This document shows, in pieces, positions 32,098 to 33,614 of a DNA stretch of 33,614 nucleotides (within the stretch, counting starts at the first letter, position 1; the number at the start of each line of letters is the position of its first letter). The position numbers and the translations under genes were made by a program. Below the pieces are notes generated by a model. It did not search any database. It was not told the DNA's origin and was given only the letters and a program-made list of their open reading frames with translations. This DNA comes from Phenylobacterium sp. (lineage in GTDB: Bacteria; Pseudomonadota; Alphaproteobacteria; Caulobacterales; Caulobacteraceae): assembly GCF_030651755.1 (NCBI RefSeq), contig NZ_JAUSBZ010000022.1:1-33614 (forward strand). Direction: 5' to 3'.

Positions 32098-32673
32098 GTG
32101 ACCGTTCCACCTCTGATCGGAAAAGGCGTGAGCCTGCGCGCCCTTACGCCGGGCGACCTGGAGGCCTGTCACGCCCTCTATCAAGACATCGGCTGGAATG
32201 ACGCGACTTTGAGCGAGGCCGAGAACCTCGCCCGGCGGAGGGGCTGGCTGGACTGGGCGATCAGCAATGAGCGGCAGCTGGCGGCGCTTCATCAGCCGCC
32301 CTATGGGGACCGGGTGATCTGCGACGGGGCAGGGCGGTTCGCGGGCCTCATAGGTATCGTCCCGCGGCTGGAGCCTTTTGGCCGCCTGCCCGGACTAGGG
32401 GATGACCCAGGGGCTCGCAACCGGCCGGAGATCGGACTGTTCTGGGCTGTCCATCCCGCCTGGCAGGGACGCGGCCTGGCTACCGGCGCAGCGCGGCTGC
32501 TCAGCGACTGGATGTTTGCGGCCCTGGGTCTTGAGCGGATCCTGGCCGGGACCGAGCGAGACAACCTCGCCTCCATCGGGGTGATGCGCCGGCTGGGCAT
32601 GCGGATCGTGTTCAACCCAGATCCCGACCCGCCCTGGTTGCAGGTCACCGGGCTCCTTGAGGCCCCCTCATAG
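32098..32673 (+). CDS. GNAT family N-acetyltransferase
   Basis: 191 residues from the GTG at 32098, 4 bases after the CBS stop, so translation is probably coupled. GNAT motif A is EIGLFWAVHPAWQGRGLATGAARLLSDWMF with the acetyl-CoA-binding Q-G-R-G-L-A loop; motif B is NLASIGVMRRLGMR. RimJ/RimL-type layout. Transfers an acetyl group from acetyl-CoA to an amine; substrate not predictable. Converges with the Rrf2 gene, 23 bases away. Confidence 0.92.
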   Translation: MTVPPLIGKGVSLRALTPGDLEACHALYQDIGWNDATLSEAENLARRRGWLDWAISNERQLAALHQPPYGDRVICDGAGRFAGLIGIVPRLEPFGRLPGLGDDPGARNRPEIGLFWAVHPAWQGRGLATGAARLLSDWMFAALGLERILAGTERDNLASIGVMRRLGMRIVFNPDPDPPWLQVTGLLEAPS

Positions 32674-32696
32674 GGCCGGGTCTGCCGAAGCGGTCT

Positions 32697-33155
32697 TCAG
32701 ATCTGGAGCGGGCCTTGAGGCGGGGACGGGAGAATTTCCCCGCCGGTCCCGGCGGCGGCGTCGGCCAGGCTGTAGGCTTCCAGGACCTGGGCGGTGGCGT
32801 CCCGCGCCCGCAGCAGCGCTTCACGCAGGGTGCAGGTCGCCAGATCGGTGCAGTCATCGCACTTTCGAAACGCTGTCCGGCTGACGCATGGGGCCAGGGC
32901 CAGCGGCCCCTCCATCACCCGAATGACTTCGGCGAAGGCGATGTCCGTCGCCGGTTTGGCCAGGGTGTAGCCCCCGAACTTGCCCCGACGGCTGACCACG
33001 AGGCGGTGGCGGGACAGCTCCAGGAGGATGGCTTCGAGAAACTTGCGCGGGGCGTCCGCGCGCAGGGCGAGTTCGCCGGAGGTCAGCTGGCCGCCCTCCA
33101 CCCGGGCCAGTTCCACAAGCGCCCGCAGGGCGTATCTGGTCTTCTGCGAGAGCAT
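32697..33155 (-). CDS. Rrf2 family regulator with a four-cysteine motif
   Basis: 152 residues from the ATG at 33155; an AAGGAGG lies 11 bases upstream, inside a longer frame that begins at 33185, so the internal ATG is preferred. Winged helix: KTRYALRALVELARVEGG, APRKFLEAILLELSRHRLVVSRRGKFGGYTLAKP. Then Cys90, Cys99, Cys102 and Cys108 (C-x8-C-x2-C-x5-C). IscR-type members bind a [2Fe-2S] cluster with three Cys; four is seen in other Rrf2 groups. Likely senses Fe-S or redox state. Upstream is the rRNA promoter region, transcribed away from it. Confidence 0.91.
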   Translation of the reverse strand: MLSQKTRYALRALVELARVEGGQLTSGELALRADAPRKFLEAILLELSRHRLVVSRRGKFGGYTLAKPATDIAFAEVIRVMEGPLALAPCVSRTAFRKCDDCTDLATCTLREALLRARDATAQVLEAYSLADAAAGTGGEILPSPPQGPLQI

Positions 33156-33333
33156 GGGGTTCTGCGCCTCCTTCGCGCAGGACACTCATAGGGAGTTCAC
33201 CGCGCCTGGGGCAAGCGGCGCGCCCGTGGGAGCTAAGACCACGGCGGCGCCTATTGACTCGGCAGGCGTCGCTCCCTAAATCCCTCCTCCTGGACGCAAC
33301 GCCGGGCGGAAACAGTTGATAGCCGAAAGGCTC

Positions 33334-33362
33334 TTGACCTTTTCTTCATCGGTGGTTAGCTT
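33334..33362 (+). promoter_or_regulatory. Candidate upstream rRNA promoter (P1)
   Basis: TTGACC at 33334-33339, then 17 bases, then TAGCTT at 33357-33362. The -35 is good, the -10 is weak. Its placement about 145 bases upstream of the strong promoter fits the tandem promoters usual for rRNA operons. Confidence 0.35.
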
Positions 33363-33423
33363 CCGGTCCTTCAATCGAATCGCTGCGGACAAATGAGGGC
33401 AGCCCCTCGGCGGCCCGAAGTGA

Positions 33424-33461
33424 TCTTTGCGCCAAATTCCAGTCGGAAGATGACGCAAAGA
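33424..33461. promoter_or_regulatory. Inverted repeat upstream of the rRNA promoter
   Basis: TCTTTGCG at 33424-33431 is perfectly repeated inverted as CGCAAAGA at 33454-33461, with two further pairs inside. The right arm ends 17 bases before the -35 of P2. It may be a regulator site or a hairpin acting on P1 transcripts. Confidence 0.45.
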
Positions 33462-33478
33462 AAGTCCGACAGGATCGA

Positions 33479-33507
33479 TTGACACTCTCGGGGGTGGCGA
33501 CTAGATA
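33479..33507 (+). promoter_or_regulatory. rRNA operon promoter (P2), near-consensus
   Basis: TTGACA at 33479-33484, exactly 17 bases, TAGATA at 33502-33507. Initiation is expected near 33513-33515. It is the best sigma-70-type promoter I see in the window, as expected for rrn, and lies about 50 bases upstream of boxA. Confidence 0.85.
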
Positions 33508-33512
33508 CGCCG

Positions 33513-33614
33513 CTCCTCGCCGCCGACGGACTGGTTGGCGGGGCTGGCGGAATCCGGTTTGGTCTTTGACATTGTTGAATTGGAAAGAGAAACGCAGGCG
33601 GCGTTGTTCTGGCG
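33513..33614 (+). other. 16S rRNA leader, partial (rRNA operon begins here)
   Basis: The segment TGGTCTTTGACATTGTTGAA and following AAAGAGAAACGCAGGCGGCG is the characteristic alphaproteobacterial leader just before the 16S gene. It runs off the window. The mature 16S itself is not seen. Transcription is away from the Rrf2 gene. Confidence 0.8.
33560..33571 (+). promoter_or_regulatory. boxA antitermination element of rrn leader
   Basis: TGGTCTTTGACA matches the E. coli rrn boxA TGCTCTTTAACA at 10 of 12 positions, in the leader where boxA recruits NusB/NusE for rRNA antitermination. Confidence 0.75.

Noticed and set aside
1-33614. CRISPR arrays, tRNA genes, transposases, prophage genes
   Set aside because: None seen on reading both strands; the only notable direct repeat pair is the one flanking prlF-yhaV.

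Overview
This is a GC-rich alphaproteobacterial segment, almost certainly from the Caulobacteraceae (Caulobacter or Phenylobacterium type). The strongest evidence is a complete holdfast-attachment operon, hfaA-hfaB-hfaD. Supporting evidence is a TonB receptor with a 'TGSRI' N-terminus and an alphaproteobacterial rRNA leader at the right edge. Genes are densely packed, codon bias is strong and long antisense shadow frames are common.

Positions 1 to about 18.5 kb look like a peptide and amino-acid utilisation island. In order: a serine carboxypeptidase cut by the window edge (-), an Lrp/AsnC regulator (-) divergent from a fold-type I aminotransferase (+), a large TonB-dependent receptor (+), then a tightly coupled run (+) of ornithine-cyclodeaminase-like protein, APC permease, second ornithine-cyclodeaminase-like protein and an M61-like metallopeptidase with a PDZ-like tail. 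After a prlF-yhaV toxin-antitoxin module (-) and a YceI protein (+) come an amidohydrolase (-), a second M61-like metallopeptidase that is a lipoprotein without the PDZ segment (-), and a second S10 carboxypeptidase (+). Three families occur twice (S10, OCD, M61-like). Inferred flow: peptide uptake across the outer membrane, trimming in the periplasm, inner-membrane uptake of the products, then deamination or transamination.

The prlF-yhaV module sits between two perfect 21-bp direct repeats, one of which contains the stop codon of the upstream peptidase gene. It therefore looks inserted.

From 18.5 to 22 kb: enoyl-CoA hydratase, GMC flavoprotein oxidoreductase and aldo/keto reductase, a probable small catabolic operon. 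From 22.2 to 25.1 kb: an Rnk/GreA-type protein, a TauE/SafE permease, a PAS-type protein (-) and, divergent from it, an exported protein with a Cys-Cys/polyproline repeat. From 25.2 to 30.8 kb on the minus strand: a secreted M16 protease and the hfaABD operon, whose genes overlap. From 30.9 to 33.2 kb: rhomboid protease, CBS-pair protein, GNAT acetyltransferase (+) and a four-cysteine Rrf2 regulator (-).

The last ~400 bases are the promoter and leader of an rRNA operon: TTGACA-17-TAGATA and a boxA antitermination site. The 16S gene should begin just beyond the window. No tRNA, CRISPR array, IS element or complete rRNA gene was seen.
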